Counted from the stretch's first letter, positions 35,839 to 45,745 are shown. The stretch: DNA of 64,000 nt from Microbacterium sp. LWO12-1.2 (GCF_040675875.1 NZ_JBEGII010000001.1:2108001-2172000); one strand, 5' to 3'. Notes: a model not told the origin generated them from the sequence alone. Numbers and translations: made by a program.

Positions 35839-38406
35839 ATGCCTCAAAAGAATCGCACGGTGAACGGCGTGCTCGGCGGCCTCCTCGGGGTCGTCGGTCT
35901 CAGCGCCGTCGCCGGTCTCCTCGTCGCAGCCAGCGTCACCCCCGTCCTCGCGATGACGGGCGTCGCCGGAACCCAGGCCCTCACGCTGTTCGACAAGCTC
36001 CCCGAGAAGCTGAACCCGATCACGCCTATGGAGCAGTCGACGATCTACGCGATGGATCCTGACGACAATCCCATCGCACTCGCCTCGTTCTACGAGCAGA
36101 ACCGCGTGCCGGTGACGTACGAGCAGGTATCCCCGGTGCTGTACGACGCGATCCTCTCAAGCGAGGACAAGAACTTCTACAGCCACGGAGGTGTCAACCT
36201 CGGCGCGACGGTCAGCGCCGTCATCGACAACCTCAAGGGCACGTCATCCCGCGGTGCTTCGACGATCAGCCAGCAGTTCGTGAAGAACGTGCTGATCCAG
36301 GAGTGCGAGCAGGAGGTCGACACGGCCTCGGAGACCTATTCCGAGGAGCTCCGGGCCTGCTGGGAGAATGCGACCCAGGCGAAGGGCACCGACGGCATCG
36401 AACGCAAGCTGCAGGAGATGCGCTACGCGATCCAGATCGAGAAGGACTACTCGAAGAACGACATCCTTCTCGGCTACCTCAACATCGCCAACTTCGGCGG
36501 CACGGTCTACGGCATCGAGGCCGCATCCCGCTACTACTTCTCGACCACCGCATCCAATCTGACAGTCGCCCAGGCAGCGACGCTGGCGGGCATCGTGCAG
36601 AACCCGAACCTGTACCGCATCGACTTGACCGGGGGCACCTACACGGACAAGGCCGGCGTGGGGCACAACAGCGAGGCGGATGGCTACGCGGAGACCAAGG
36701 ACCGCCGTCACTACGTCCTCGGCCGCATGCTCGCGAACGGCAAGATCACCCAGGCGCAGTACGACGAGGCCGATGCCTCGGATATCGTGCCGGCGATCAC
36801 GCAGCCCACTCAGGGCTGCGCAGCGGCCGGTCGCAACGCATACTTCTGCCAGTACGTGAAGTCGATCATCGAGAGCGATGAGGCATTCGGCGCCACGGCC
36901 CCCGAGCGGCGCGAACTGCTCCGCCGTGGCGGCCTGAAGATCTACACGACGCTCGACTACCGCATCCAGGATCCGGCTGCGGAGAAGATGGCGGAGGTCG
37001 TGCCGACGAACTACGACAACAAGAACTTCGGTGCGGCCGGCGTCTCGATCGAGGTCGGCACCGGGCGCATCCTCTCCATGACGCAGAACACCGTGTTCTC
37101 CGAGAGCATCACCGGCGATCAGGCGTACTCATCCCTGGTTTTCGCTGGCGACAAGAAGAACGGCAACTCGAGCGGGTTCCAGGTCGGTTCGACGTACAAG
37201 CTCTTCACGCTGATCGACTGGCTCGAGAAGGGGCATTCCGTACGTGAGGTCGTCAACGGCCGGGTTCAGACCAACATGAAGTTCACTGCGGCATCGTGCG
37301 GTGGCGGAACGATGACCGCCAACACCAAGGAGATCGGCAACTTCGGTGGTGGCGGCGGCTACACCAACACGGTGATGAACTTCACCGCGCAGTCCCTGAA
37401 CAGTGGATTCTTCGCGATGGCTTCGAAGCTCGACCTCTGCGAGATCAACAAGGTCGCGGATCGAATGGGCGTCACGCTCGCCAACGGCGACAAGACCACT
37501 GACAACAATGTTCCGTCCAACGTCATCGGTTCCGAGAGCATTTCGCCCTTGGCCATGGCGAACGCCTACGCAACAGTGGCGAGCGGCGGCGAGTACTGCA
37601 CCCCGCGCGCCATCGACCGTGTCGTCGGAGCGGACGGCGTCGACCGCGAGCTGCCGAAGTCGTCGTGCACGCCGGGCGTCATCAGCCCCGAGGTCGCCGC
37701 AACGGCGGCATACGCCCTTCAGGGCGTGATGGCCCGTGGCGGTACAGGAAATCAGGCAAACCCCAATGACGGCACCCCGGTCATCGGCAAGACCGGTACC
37801 CACGACACCTGGTCGACGATGATGATCGAGTCGAGCACCAAGGTCGCGACCGCTGTGTGGGTCGGCCGTTGGGATGGTCAGGCGAACATCTACCGGCAGA
37901 GAGCCGACACCGGCTACCTGCTCAATGAGATGCGATATCCCCTCGCGCGAGCGGCGCAGGCGGCCGCGAACAGCGCCTACCCCGGAGATGCCTTCCCCCG
38001 ACCGGACGACAAGCTGGTCCGCCAAGTGATGTCATCGGTTCCCAGTGTGGTCGGGATGACTGTGGACGAGGCGACGTCGACGCTCGAAGCGGCAGGCTTC
38101 TCGGTCTCGGTTGGCGCCGCGGTCGACAGTGACAAGGCGACGAACATCGTCGTGGCGCAGGACCCCTCAGGACAGGCAGCCGGCGGCGCGACCATCACGA
38201 TCTCGCCGAGCAACGGCCAAGGTGCCACGGTCCCTGATGTGACAGGGCAGGATCCGACCGCGGCCGGAGCCGCGCTGGTCGGGGCCGGCTTCGGGTCCGT
38301 CGACTTCGCAGGTGCCTGTAGTGCCCCCGGCGCGAAAGTGACCGGTACCAGCCCCGCCGCGAACACGGCGGCGAACAGGTCCACCAAGATCTCGGTGTCG
38401 TGCTGA
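35839..38406 (+). CDS. Class A penicillin-binding protein with PASTA repeats
   Basis: 855 residues. One membrane segment (about 11-40), a GT51 glycosyltransferase with catalytic Glu109 in SSEDKNFYSHGG and RGASTISQQFVKN, then the transpeptidase with STYK (Ser451), and KTG at 651-653. Two PASTA domains (about 734-798 and 800-855) end the protein. It polymerises and cross-links peptidoglycan. TACGAT is exactly 6 nt before the ATG at 35839; the ORF start at 35677 is rejected. It overlaps the next gene. Confidence 0.93.
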   Translation: MPQKNRTVNGVLGGLLGVVGLSAVAGLLVAASVTPVLAMTGVAGTQALTLFDKLPEKLNPITPMEQSTIYAMDPDDNPIALASFYEQNRVPVTYEQVSPVLYDAILSSEDKNFYSHGGVNLGATVSAVIDNLKGTSSRGASTISQQFVKNVLIQECEQEVDTASETYSEELRACWENATQAKGTDGIERKLQEMRYAIQIEKDYSKNDILLGYLNIANFGGTVYGIEAASRYYFSTTASNLTVAQAATLAGIVQNPNLYRIDLTGGTYTDKAGVGHNSEADGYAETKDRRHYVLGRMLANGKITQAQYDEADASDIVPAITQPTQGCAAAGRNAYFCQYVKSIIESDEAFGATAPERRELLRRGGLKIYTTLDYRIQDPAAEKMAEVVPTNYDNKNFGAAGVSIEVGTGRILSMTQNTVFSESITGDQAYSSLVFAGDKKNGNSSGFQVGSTYKLFTLIDWLEKGHSVREVVNGRVQTNMKFTAASCGGGTMTANTKEIGNFGGGGGYTNTVMNFTAQSLNSGFFAMASKLDLCEINKVADRMGVTLANGDKTTDNNVPSNVIGSESISPLAMANAYATVASGGEYCTPRAIDRVVGADGVDRELPKSSCTPGVISPEVAATAAYALQGVMARGGTGNQANPNDGTPVIGKTGTHDTWSTMMIESSTKVATAVWVGRWDGQANIYRQRADTGYLLNEMRYPLARAAQAAANSAYPGDAFPRPDDKLVRQVMSSVPSVVGMTVDEATSTLEAAGFSVSVGAAVDSDKATNIVVAQDPSGQAAGGATITISPSNGQGATVPDVTGQDPTAAGAALVGAGFGSVDFAGACSAPGAKVTGTSPAANTAANRSTKISVSC

Positions 38407-39341
38407 CGGCCACTCGGTCGCCCGCTCACCCGGCCCTCATCGCGCTCGGCGCGGTGGGGGCCGCGGGCGTCGCGGCCGCCGTCTGGGGCATCGGCATCGA
38501 GCGGTACCTGTTCACGGTGCGTGAGGTGACCGCCCCCGCCCTCGCGCCCGGCTCGACGCCACTCCGCGTGCTGCACCTGTCGGATACGCACATGGCGCCC
38601 TGGCAGCACCGCAAGCAGGACTGGCTGGCATCCCTCGCGCAGTTGCAGCCGGATCTGATCGTGAACACCGGGGACAACCTCGGTCACCAGGACGGTCTCG
38701 CCGGGATCCGTCGCGCCTTCGAGCCGTTCGCCGGGATCCCCGGGGTCTTCGTGCACGGGTCGAACGACGTCAACGGCCCTGCGCCGCGCAACCCGCTGCG
38801 CTACTTCTCCGGGCCCTCGAAGCGACACCGCGAGCCCACCTTCCTCGACACGGACGCGATGGATCGTTTCTTCACGGATGACCTCGGCTGGACGGACCTC
38901 AACAACGCCGCCGCACGCCTCACGGTCGCCGGGCACACGCTCGACCTGTTCGGCGTGAGCGATGCGCACCGGCAATGGGACAAGCTGGAGGTGCTCCCCG
39001 AGGCGATCTCCGCGCTCGGTCCACGGAATGCCGGAACCTCGGTCCTGGGCGTCACTCACGCGCCGTATCAGCGCGTACTGAACAGCTTCACGGATCTCGG
39101 TGCGGATGCCGTCTTCGCCGGCCACACACACGGGGGTCAGGTCTGCATCCCCGGTTTCGGCGCGATCGTCGCCAACTGCGACATCCCCCTGAAGCAGGCC
39201 AAGGGTCTGAGCACCTGGTCGCACGGCGACCGCACGGTTCCGCTGAACGTCAGCGCCGGGTGCGGGCACTCGATCTACGCGCCCGTGCGCTTCGCGTGCC
39301 GGCCCGAGGCGACGCTGCTGACGCTGACGGCGCGGAGCTGA
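38400..39341 (+). CDS. Metallophosphoesterase, membrane-associated
   Basis: 313 residues. An N-terminal hydrophobic segment (about 10-33) precedes the metallophosphoesterase motifs LHLSDTHMAPW, NTGDNLGH, HGSNDVNG and AGHTHGGQVCIPG. This is the YkuE/YaeI type, with a likely role at the cell envelope. The GTG start overlaps the penicillin-binding protein stop by 7 nt, suggesting co-translation. Confidence 0.88.
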   Translation: MLTATRSPAHPALIALGAVGAAGVAAAVWGIGIERYLFTVREVTAPALAPGSTPLRVLHLSDTHMAPWQHRKQDWLASLAQLQPDLIVNTGDNLGHQDGLAGIRRAFEPFAGIPGVFVHGSNDVNGPAPRNPLRYFSGPSKRHREPTFLDTDAMDRFFTDDLGWTDLNNAAARLTVAGHTLDLFGVSDAHRQWDKLEVLPEAISALGPRNAGTSVLGVTHAPYQRVLNSFTDLGADAVFAGHTHGGQVCIPGFGAIVANCDIPLKQAKGLSTWSHGDRTVPLNVSAGCGHSIYAPVRFACRPEATLLTLTARS

Positions 39342-39397
39342 TCCGCCCCTCGATTCGGTGCTGCGAGGTTTTCCCTGTAGACTCGGAGGGTTGCAAA

Positions 39398-39475
<78 letters not shown>

Positions 39476-39483
39476 TGACACCG

Positions 39484-39512
39484 GAAGGCCGCCCTCAGGG
39501 GCGGCCTTCTCT
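39484..39512 (+). terminator. Terminator of tRNA-Pro
   Basis: An 11-bp stem (39484-39494 with 39499-39509) with a 4-nt loop is followed by TCTCTGT, about 10 nt past the tRNA end. Confidence 0.75.
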
Positions 39513-39540
39513 GTACCGGGAACGCCACGAAAGGGAAGGC

Positions 39541-39672
39541 ATGAGCCCGATGCTCCCCGCTCCTCGGCGCCGCACGCGCGGCTGGGCGCTGGCGCTGTGC
39601 GCTCTCGCCTGTACTCAGCTGTTCGCTCCACGTGTCGCACAGCATCCATCTCCTACGCTGGAAGCATCATGA
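39541..39672 (+). CDS. Small ORF coupled to HAD gene
   Basis: 43 codons with a possible N-terminal basic region (RRRTRG) and a short hydrophobic stretch WALALCALACTQLFA. GGGAAGG with short spacing precedes the ATG. Its TGA overlaps the ATG of the next gene (ATGA), suggesting it could be a leader peptide driving coupled translation. Chance is possible in such GC-rich DNA, so the confidence is low. Confidence 0.35.
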   Translation: MSPMLPAPRRRTRGWALALCALACTQLFAPRVAQHPSPTLEAS

Positions 39673-40424
39673 CCACGCCTGCTCTCGTCGCCTTTGACCT
39701 CGATGACACCCTCGCCCCCTCCAAGGGCGCGATCGACCCGCGTATCGCGACTCTGCTGCGGGCACTGCTGCGGTCGGTCGATGTCGCGATCATCTCCGGG
39801 GGCAACGAGGCGCAGTTCCGCACGCAGGTGATCGCCCAGCTGGGCGATGCGGATGCCGCCGACCTGGCGAGACTGCACCTGCTGCCCACCTGCGGCACCC
39901 GCTACCTGCGCCACGACGGCGTCGAGTTCGCGCCCGTGTACGCGCACGACCTCAGCGACGACCAGAAGGCGGCTGCGCTGACCGCGCTGCGCGAGGAAGC
40001 GCAGCGCCTGGGTCTCTGGGAGTCAGAGCCCTGGGGAGAGATCCTCGAGGACCGTGGGTCGCAGATCACCTTCTCGGCGCTCGGGCAGCGCGCGCCCCGC
40101 GACGCGAAACACGACTGGGACCCCAGCGGGGCCAAGCGCTCCTCGCTGCGCGATGCTGTCGCCGCGCGCCTCCCCGGCCTGGAGGTCCGCTCCGGCGGAT
40201 CGACCTCGATCGACATCACCCAGGCGGGGATCGACAAGGCGTTCGGCATGCGAGAGCTCGCCGCGCGCACCGGCATCCCGCTGACATCGATGCTGTTCTA
40301 CGGCGATCGCCTGGACGAGGGTGGCAACGACTACCCCGTGCTCGCGATCGGCGTACCCTCCGTCGCCGTCGAGGGCTGGGAAGACACCGCCGACAAGCTC
40401 GACGCGCTGCTGAAGACGCTGTAA
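39669..40424 (+). CDS. HAD-superfamily hydrolase, phosphomannomutase-like
   Basis: 251 residues. Motif I is FDLDDTLAPSKG, followed by motif II IISGGNEAQF and motif IV GDRLDEGGNDYPV. The cap resembles eukaryotic phosphomannomutase and sucrose/trehalose phosphatase-type HAD-IIB enzymes, with the segment RSGGSTSIDITQAGIDKAFG for sugar phosphate. The substrate is not certain. TACGCT lies 9 nt before the ATG. An ORF extension back through tRNA-Pro is rejected. Confidence 0.85.
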   Translation: MTTPALVAFDLDDTLAPSKGAIDPRIATLLRALLRSVDVAIISGGNEAQFRTQVIAQLGDADAADLARLHLLPTCGTRYLRHDGVEFAPVYAHDLSDDQKAAALTALREEAQRLGLWESEPWGEILEDRGSQITFSALGQRAPRDAKHDWDPSGAKRSSLRDAVAARLPGLEVRSGGSTSIDITQAGIDKAFGMRELAARTGIPLTSMLFYGDRLDEGGNDYPVLAIGVPSVAVEGWEDTADKLDALLKTL

Positions 40425-40462
40425 AGCGCGACTCCGCTGCGCGCGGGTCCTAGCATGGCGTC

Positions 40463-41305
40463 ATGGATGCCCTGCTGATCGTCATCATCGTCGCCGCGAT
40501 CGCCAGCATCGGATGCTGGGTGCTCTCGCTGATCACCCGTGACACCTCATGGGTGGATCGTGCGTGGTCGATCGTTCCCGTCGTCTACGTATGGATCTTC
40601 GTCGTCGGGGCATTCGCCCACGGCGACGGCTCGGCCCGGGTCGTGCTGATGGGCGTCCTCGCCACCGCCTGGGGCGCGCGTCTGACGTTCAACTTCGCGC
40701 GCAAGGGCGGATACTCCGGTGTGGAGGACTATCGGTGGGCGATCCTGCGGGCGCGGATGCGGCCGTGGCAGTTCCAGATCTTCAACGTGCTCTTCATCAT
40801 CGGCTACCAGATGACTCTGCTCGTGCTCATCACCCTGCCGGCCTCCGTCGCCGCGCAGCATCCGTCCAACCTGACGGCGTGGGATGTCGTGTTCGCACTC
40901 GCGTTCGTGGCATTCCTGGCGGGAGAGACCGTGGCCGACCAACAGCAGTGGGCCTTCCATCAGCGCAAGAAGCGCGCGGGCGGCACACTCTCCCCCGGTT
41001 TCGCGACCACGGGACTGTTCCGCTTCAGCCGCCACCCCAACTTCTTCTTCGAGCAGGCGCAGTGGTGGGCGTTCTACGCGATCGGGGCGACCGCGGCCGT
41101 CGTGTCGGGCGGCGGTGTGGTCGGGGGCGTGCTGAACTCGAGCATCGTTGGCGCAGTGCTGCTGACCGGACTGTTCATCGGCTCGACGATCTTCACGGAA
41201 TCGATCACGGCGTCGAAGTATCCCGCCTACGCCGACTACCGGAGCACCACGTCGATGCTCATCCCGTGGCCTCCGCGCGCCCGCGCGACCGCTCCGCAGC
41301 CCTGA
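40463..41305 (+). CDS. DUF1295 membrane protein (steroid reductase-like)
   Basis: 280 residues with about six membrane segments. The DWVDRAWS-like start (TSWVDRAWSIVPVVYVW), GETVADQQQW and the FRFSRHPNFFFEQAQWW end are hallmarks of DUF1295, related to steroid 5-alpha reductases and methyltransferases. TAGCAT is exactly 6 nt before the ATG. The substrate is unknown. Confidence 0.85.
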   Translation: MDALLIVIIVAAIASIGCWVLSLITRDTSWVDRAWSIVPVVYVWIFVVGAFAHGDGSARVVLMGVLATAWGARLTFNFARKGGYSGVEDYRWAILRARMRPWQFQIFNVLFIIGYQMTLLVLITLPASVAAQHPSNLTAWDVVFALAFVAFLAGETVADQQQWAFHQRKKRAGGTLSPGFATTGLFRFSRHPNFFFEQAQWWAFYAIGATAAVVSGGGVVGGVLNSSIVGAVLLTGLFIGSTIFTESITASKYPAYADYRSTTSMLIPWPPRARATAPQP

Positions 41306-41344
41306 GACCGGTCGGAGCAGCCGCACGGGCGGTACGGGAGAGGT

Positions 41345-42604
41345 TCAGCGGGCGTCCACCTTGGTGGCGGCGCGCGAGACCGGCACCAGACGCGTGAGCT
41401 GCGTCACGTGCGAGGGCTCGAGCTCGGCGAGCGACGCCACGCCGAGCAGTCGCATCGTGCGCTCGATCTCGCTGCGCAGGATGGCGATGGTGCGATCCAC
41501 GCCCTGTCGTCCACCGGCCATCAGGCCGTAGAGGTAGGCGCGGCCGATGAGAGTGAAGTCGGCGCCGAGCGCGACAGCGGCCACGATGTCGGCACCGTTC
41601 ATGATGCCGGTGTCGATCATCACGGTGAAGTCGTCCCCGACAGCCTGCCGCACCTCGGGCAGCAGGTGGAAGGGGATCGGCGCACGGTCGAGCTGACGAC
41701 CGCCGTGGTTGGACAGGACGATGCCGTCGACGCCGGCATCCCGCAGGCGGACTGAGTCCTCGACGTTCTGCACGCCCTTGATGATGAGCTTCCCGGGCCA
41801 GATGTCGCGGATGACGGCAAGGTCGTCATAGCTGATGGTCGGATCCATCGCCGCATCCAGCAACTCGCCGACCGTACCACCGGTGGTGCTGAGCGAGGCG
41901 AACTCGAGCTTGGGAGTGGTGAGGAAGTCGAACCACCACCACGGACGCGGGATCGCGTTGATGATGGTTCCCAGCGTCAGCTGCGGCGGGATGCTGAAGC
42001 CGTTGCGCTTGTCGCGCAGGCGGGCGCCGGCGACCGGGGTGTCGACCGTGAACTGCAACGTGTCGAATCCGGCCGCGGCGGCGCGACGCGTGAGCTCGTA
42101 CGAGATCTCTCGGTCGCGCATCACGTACAGCTGGAACCAGTTGCGCCCGGTGGGGTTGGCCGCCTTGACGCCCTCGATCGAGGTGGTGCCGAGCGTGGAG
42201 AGGGTGAAGGGGATGCCCGCGGCTGCGGCGGCGCCTGCTCCGGCGACCTCACCCTCGGTCTGCATCAGCCGCGTGAAACCGGTCGGTGCGATACCGAACG
42301 GCAGGGCCGACGGACCGCCGAGGATGTCGACGCTGGTGTCGACATCGGGCGCGGGGCGGAGGATGCCGGGGTGGAACTCCACGTCCTGGAACGCCTGGCG
42401 AGCGCGTGTCAACGAGAGCTCGCCCTCGGCCGCGCCATCCGTGTAGTCGAACGCGGCCTTGGGCGTACGGCGCTTCGCGATCGTGCGGAGGTCGTCGATC
42501 GTGAGGGCACCGTCCAGACGACGTTTGCGTCCGTTCAGCTCGGGCTTCTTGAACTTCATCAGATCGAGGAGTTCTGCGGGATTGGGAACCTGGCGCTGGA
42601 CCAT
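41345..42604 (-). CDS. lldD: FMN-dependent alpha-hydroxy acid dehydrogenase (L-lactate)
   Basis: 419 residues of the FMN TIM-barrel family. The N-terminal region ([13 protein letters not shown]) binds FMN. The catalytic histidine sits in [13 protein letters not shown] and the [15 protein letters not shown] loop binds the phosphate. It oxidises L-lactate to pyruvate and passes electrons to the quinone pool. I chose the ATG at 42604, which has AGAGGAA upstream; the ORF to 42850 runs into the regulator gene. Confidence 0.88.
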   Translation of the reverse strand: MVQRQVPNPAELLDLMKFKKPELNGRKRRLDGALTIDDLRTIAKRRTPKAAFDYTDGAAEGELSLTRARQAFQDVEFHPGILRPAPDVDTSVDILGGPSALPFGIAPTGFTRLMQTEGEVAGAGAAAAAGIPFTLSTLGTTSIEGVKAANPTGRNWFQLYVMRDREISYELTRRAAAAGFDTLQFTVDTPVAGARLRDKRNGFSIPPQLTLGTIINAIPRPWWWFDFLTTPKLEFASLSTTGGTVGELLDAAMDPTISYDDLAVIRDIWPGKLIIKGVQNVEDSVRLRDAGVDGIVLSNHGGRQLDRAPIPFHLLPEVRQAVGDDFTVMIDTGIMNGADIVAAVALGADFTLIGRAYLYGLMAGGRQGVDRTIAILRSEIERTMRLLGVASLAELEPSHVTQLTRLVPVSRAATKVDAR

Positions 42605-42671
42605 GGTGTTCCTCTCAGTCGTGGTTCGCGATATCGGGCCCCGAGGCAGGCTCAGGGGGTGTTCGGATGGA

Positions 42672-43394
42672 TCAGGGTGCCGCCGGCGAACGGCGCGGGC
42701 CGAGTGCTTTCTCGTAGTAGCCGGTGATGTGGGTGCGCACGAGAGCACGTGCCGCGTCACCGTCACCCGCATCGATGGCGGCGACGAGCGCATGATGCTC
42801 GGCGCGCAGGTGGGATGCCATGGCCGTCCAGTCCGGGATCGAGGCGGCACCGGCCTGCACGTAGGACTCGATCGAGGAACGCAGCCCCGCCATCATCGCC
42901 GCGATCACCGTGTTGCCGCTGGACTCGGCGAGCGAGAGGTGCAGTTGCGCATCGAGGGCCAGGAACTCCCCCGGTGTCAGGTCGGGCTCCTCCATTGCCG
43001 CGAGCAGCTGATGCGCACGCGTCGTGTCACGCTCGTCGGCGGCGGCCAGTGCGGCGACCACGGCATCCTCCAGCACGAGGCGGGTCTCGACCACATCGTG
43101 CAGCGGGAAGCCCTGCGCGGCGACCTGAAGGCGCAGCAGCGCCGACATCCCGCCGGTGGGCGTCGCGATCACGATCGCACCCGACTGCGGCCCTGAGCCG
43201 GTGGCGGTGCGGATCAGTCCCATGACCTCGAGCACCCGGAACGCCTCGCGGACGCTCGATCGCCCTAAGCCGAGTTCGGTGGCGAGGTCGCGTTCCGAGG
43301 CCAGGCGGTCCCCCGGGCCGAGACGGCCGTCGAGAAGGTCGCTCTCGATGCGCTCGAGAACGAGTCGCCATGCACGCGCCGGCTGCTCCGCCAT
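42672..43394 (-). CDS. FadR/GntR-type transcriptional regulator (lactate)
   Basis: 240 residues. The N-terminal winged helix reads [34 protein letters not shown]. The C-terminal FCD domain has metal/ligand motifs such as [30 protein letters not shown] and EHHALVAAI. It lies 67 nt upstream of lldD on the same strand, so it is likely LldR-like and bound to lactate. AGGAGG lies 4 nt before the ATG at 43394. Confidence 0.86.
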   Translation of the reverse strand: MAEQPARAWRLVLERIESDLLDGRLGPGDRLASERDLATELGLGRSSVREAFRVLEVMGLIRTATGSGPQSGAIVIATPTGGMSALLRLQVAAQGFPLHDVVETRLVLEDAVVAALAAADERDTTRAHQLLAAMEEPDLTPGEFLALDAQLHLSLAESSGNTVIAAMMAGLRSSIESYVQAGAASIPDWTAMASHLRAEHHALVAAIDAGDGDAARALVRTHITGYYEKALGPRRSPAAP

Positions 43395-43403
43395 CTCGCC
43401 TCC

Positions 43404-43443
43404 TGTGGTCAGACCACAGAGTATCGCGTGTGGTCTGACCACG
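43404..43443 (-). promoter_or_regulatory. Twin GntR operators upstream of the regulator gene
   Basis: Two near-perfect palindromes, TGTGGTC-A-GACCACA at 43404-43418 and TGTGGTC-T-GACCACG at 43429-43443, have centres 25 bp apart. Both contain TGGTCNGACCA, which fits the FadR-family consensus TNGTNNNACNA. They lie 10 to 49 nt upstream of the regulator ATG, so autoregulation and lldD control are expected. Confidence 0.72.
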
Positions 43444-43478
43444 CAAACAGGGCGTGCGTTTCTCCACCGCGGACGCAG

Positions 43479-43547
43479 CTCAGGAAGAACACGAGAAAAC
43501 GGCGCGCGGGCGTCGTTTTCTCCGTGCGGGCCGAACATCTTCCTGAG
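43479..43547. repeat. Nested palindromic repeat
   Basis: CTCAGGAAGA (43479-43488) pairs with TCTTCCTGAG (43538-43547). Inside, GAGAAAACG (43493-43501) pairs with CGTTTTCTC (43514-43522). The arms are unequal by about 11 nt, so it looks like an imperfect palindromic element of REP/MITE type, though copy number cannot be judged from this window. It lies in the gap between the GntR gene and tdk. Confidence 0.45.
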
Positions 43548-43615
43548 TTGTGCACGTGCGCGGGGCGACACCGGCTGATCGAACGAGCTACCGGAGAGGG
43601 CAGCGGGCGGCGGGC

Positions 43616-44269
43616 TCAGCCCAGGCGTCCGCCGGACTCCTGGAGGTAGCAGGTGCCGCAGAGCGACTCGTAGGTCGTCAGCTCGGGAGCCGCGGAGCCG
43701 TCGGCCCCCTCGTCGATCGCGACCTGGTCGCCGTCGAAGACGAACCGCCCGCCGACCACCCGGCCGTTGAAGACCGCCTTGCGACCACAGCGGCAGATCG
43801 TCTTGAGCTCCTCCAGGGAATGCGCGATCGCGAGAAGGCGGGCCGACCCGGGGAAGGCGTGCGTGCGGAAGTCGTTGCGGATGCCGTACGCCATCACCGG
43901 GATGCCGTCTTCGACCGCGATACGGAACAGGTCATCCACCTGCTCGGGGGTGAGGAACTGCGCCTCGTCGATGAGCAGACAGGCCACGTCGACCGGCCCA
44001 CTGGGCAGGAGCTCGTCTTCCGCAGAGCGCCGTGCACGCTCTCGGTTGCGCGCGAACAGTTCGCGGGCATCGTCCTCCGGCGCGATCAGGAAGTCGACCG
44101 CACGAGTGACACCGAGGCGGCTCGCGATCTCCCCCGCACCCTTGGTGTCGATCGCGGGCTTCGCGAGCAGCACATGCTGCCCGCGCTCCTCGTAGTTGTA
44201 GGCGGCCTGGAGCAGTGCGGTGGACTTGCCCGAGTTCATCGCGCCGTAGCGGAAGTAGAGCTTGGCCAC
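43616..44269 (-). CDS. tdk: Thymidine kinase
   Basis: 217 residues. P-loop GAMNSGKST, the DEAQF motif with catalytic Glu, and zinc-binding CRCGRKA and CGTCYLQ at the C-terminus mark type II thymidine kinase. It salvages thymidine to dTMP. The GTG start lies 6 nt after the mqo stop, so the genes are co-transcribed. Confidence 0.95.
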   Translation of the reverse strand: MAKLYFRYGAMNSGKSTALLQAAYNYEERGQHVLLAKPAIDTKGAGEIASRLGVTRAVDFLIAPEDDARELFARNRERARRSAEDELLPSGPVDVACLLIDEAQFLTPEQVDDLFRIAVEDGIPVMAYGIRNDFRTHAFPGSARLLAIAHSLEELKTICRCGRKAVFNGRVVGGRFVFDGDQVAIDEGADGSAAPELTTYESLCGTCYLQESGGRLG

Positions 44270-44275
44270 GGTCTC

Positions 44276-45745
44276 TCAGACGTTGATGCCGAGGGTGGCG
44301 GCGGTCGCCGCCGTCGACTCCTCCGCGAGCGCGGCGTTCGTGTTCAGCTGCTCGCCGAACGTGGGGATCAGCGCGCGCAGCTCCGACTCCCAGCCGGGGT
44401 ACTCCTCCGGGAAGCAGGACTTGAGCAGGCTCAGCATGATCGGGACAGCCGTGGATGCTCCGGGCGATGCGCCCAGCAGTCCAGCGATCGAGCCGTCTGA
44501 CGCGGCGACGACCTCGGTACCGAACTGCAGCACGCCGCCCTTCTTCGGATCCTTCTTCATCACCTGCGCGCGCTGACCGGCATCGATGAGGGTCCAGTCC
44601 TCATCCTTCGCGGTGGGCATGAAGGTGCGCAGGCTGTCGACCTTCTTCGCGTGGTTCTTCAGCAGCTCGCCGACCAGGTACGTGATCAGGTCGGGATTCT
44701 TGACGGCCACCTGCAACATGGGCAGCAGATTGTGCGTGCGCACCTGCGAGACGATGTCGAGCATCGAACCGTTCTTCAGGAACTTGGGGCTGAACGTCGC
44801 GAACGGGCCGAACATGAGCGAAGCCTCGCCGTCGACCACACGCGTGTCGAGGTGCGGCACCGACATGGGCGGAGCGCCGACGGATGCCTGCGAGTAGACC
44901 TTCGCCTTGTGCTGCGCGACGACCTGCGGGTTCGTCGTCTTGAGGAACTGGCCGCCGATCGGGAAGACGCCGTACCCCTTGATCTCGGGGATTCCGGCGT
45001 TCTGGAGCAGCTTGAGCGCCCAGCCACCCGCGCCGACGAAGACGAAGCGCGCCTTGATCTCGTTGGGCGTGTGGCCGATGCGGTTACGGTACTTGACCAG
45101 CCAGGTGCCGTCCTTCTGCTTCTTCAGAGAGCGCACCTCGTGGTTCGTTCGCAGCGTCACGCCCGAGTCGGTGAGGTGGTCGAAGAGCTGATGCGTGAGC
45201 GCCCCGAAGTCGACGTCGGTGCCCGCGGGCACGCGCGTCGCGGCGAAGGGTTCGCCCTTGCGGCGCTGCTGCATGAGCAGCGGCGCCCACTTGTTGATGA
45301 CGCGGGAGTCCTCGCTGTACTCGATGCCGGCGAACAACGGCTGCTTCTTGAGCACCTCATAGCGGGCCTTGAGGTACGCGACATCCTTCTCGCCGCGCAC
45401 GAACGTCATGTGCGGCGTCGCGTTGATGAACGTCGAGGGCGCGTCGAGCACACCGCGGTCGACGAGGGAAGACCAGAACTGACGGCTCTGCTGGAACTGC
45501 TCGTTGATCGAGACGGCCTTGGCCGGGTCCAGCGGACCGTCGCCCTGCGGCATGTAGTTCAGCTCGCAGAGTGCGGCGTGGCCCGTTCCGGCGTTGTTCC
45601 AGGGGTTGGAACTCTCCTGAGCCACCTCCGAGAGTCGCTCGAAGGCGACGATCTTCCACTCCGGCTGCAATTCATGCAGCAGAGTACCCAGGGTGGCGCT
45701 CATGATGCCACCACCGATCAGGACGACATCGACGGTTTCGGTCAC
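44276..45745 (-). CDS. mqo: Malate:quinone oxidoreductase
   Basis: 489 residues. The FAD-binding start VLIGGGIMSATLGTLL, the NPWNNAGTGHAALCELNYMP motif, and LLGASPGASTAV near the C-terminus are typical of Mqo. It oxidises malate to oxaloacetate and reduces menaquinone at the membrane. It starts at GTG, and TAGACT lies exactly 6 nt upstream, indicating a leaderless mRNA. Confidence 0.95.
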   Translation of the reverse strand: MTETVDVVLIGGGIMSATLGTLLHELQPEWKIVAFERLSEVAQESSNPWNNAGTGHAALCELNYMPQGDGPLDPAKAVSINEQFQQSRQFWSSLVDRGVLDAPSTFINATPHMTFVRGEKDVAYLKARYEVLKKQPLFAGIEYSEDSRVINKWAPLLMQQRRKGEPFAATRVPAGTDVDFGALTHQLFDHLTDSGVTLRTNHEVRSLKKQKDGTWLVKYRNRIGHTPNEIKARFVFVGAGGWALKLLQNAGIPEIKGYGVFPIGGQFLKTTNPQVVAQHKAKVYSQASVGAPPMSVPHLDTRVVDGEASLMFGPFATFSPKFLKNGSMLDIVSQVRTHNLLPMLQVAVKNPDLITYLVGELLKNHAKKVDSLRTFMPTAKDEDWTLIDAGQRAQVMKKDPKKGGVLQFGTEVVAASDGSIAGLLGASPGASTAVPIMLSLLKSCFPEEYPGWESELRALIPTFGEQLNTNAALAEESTAATAATLGINV

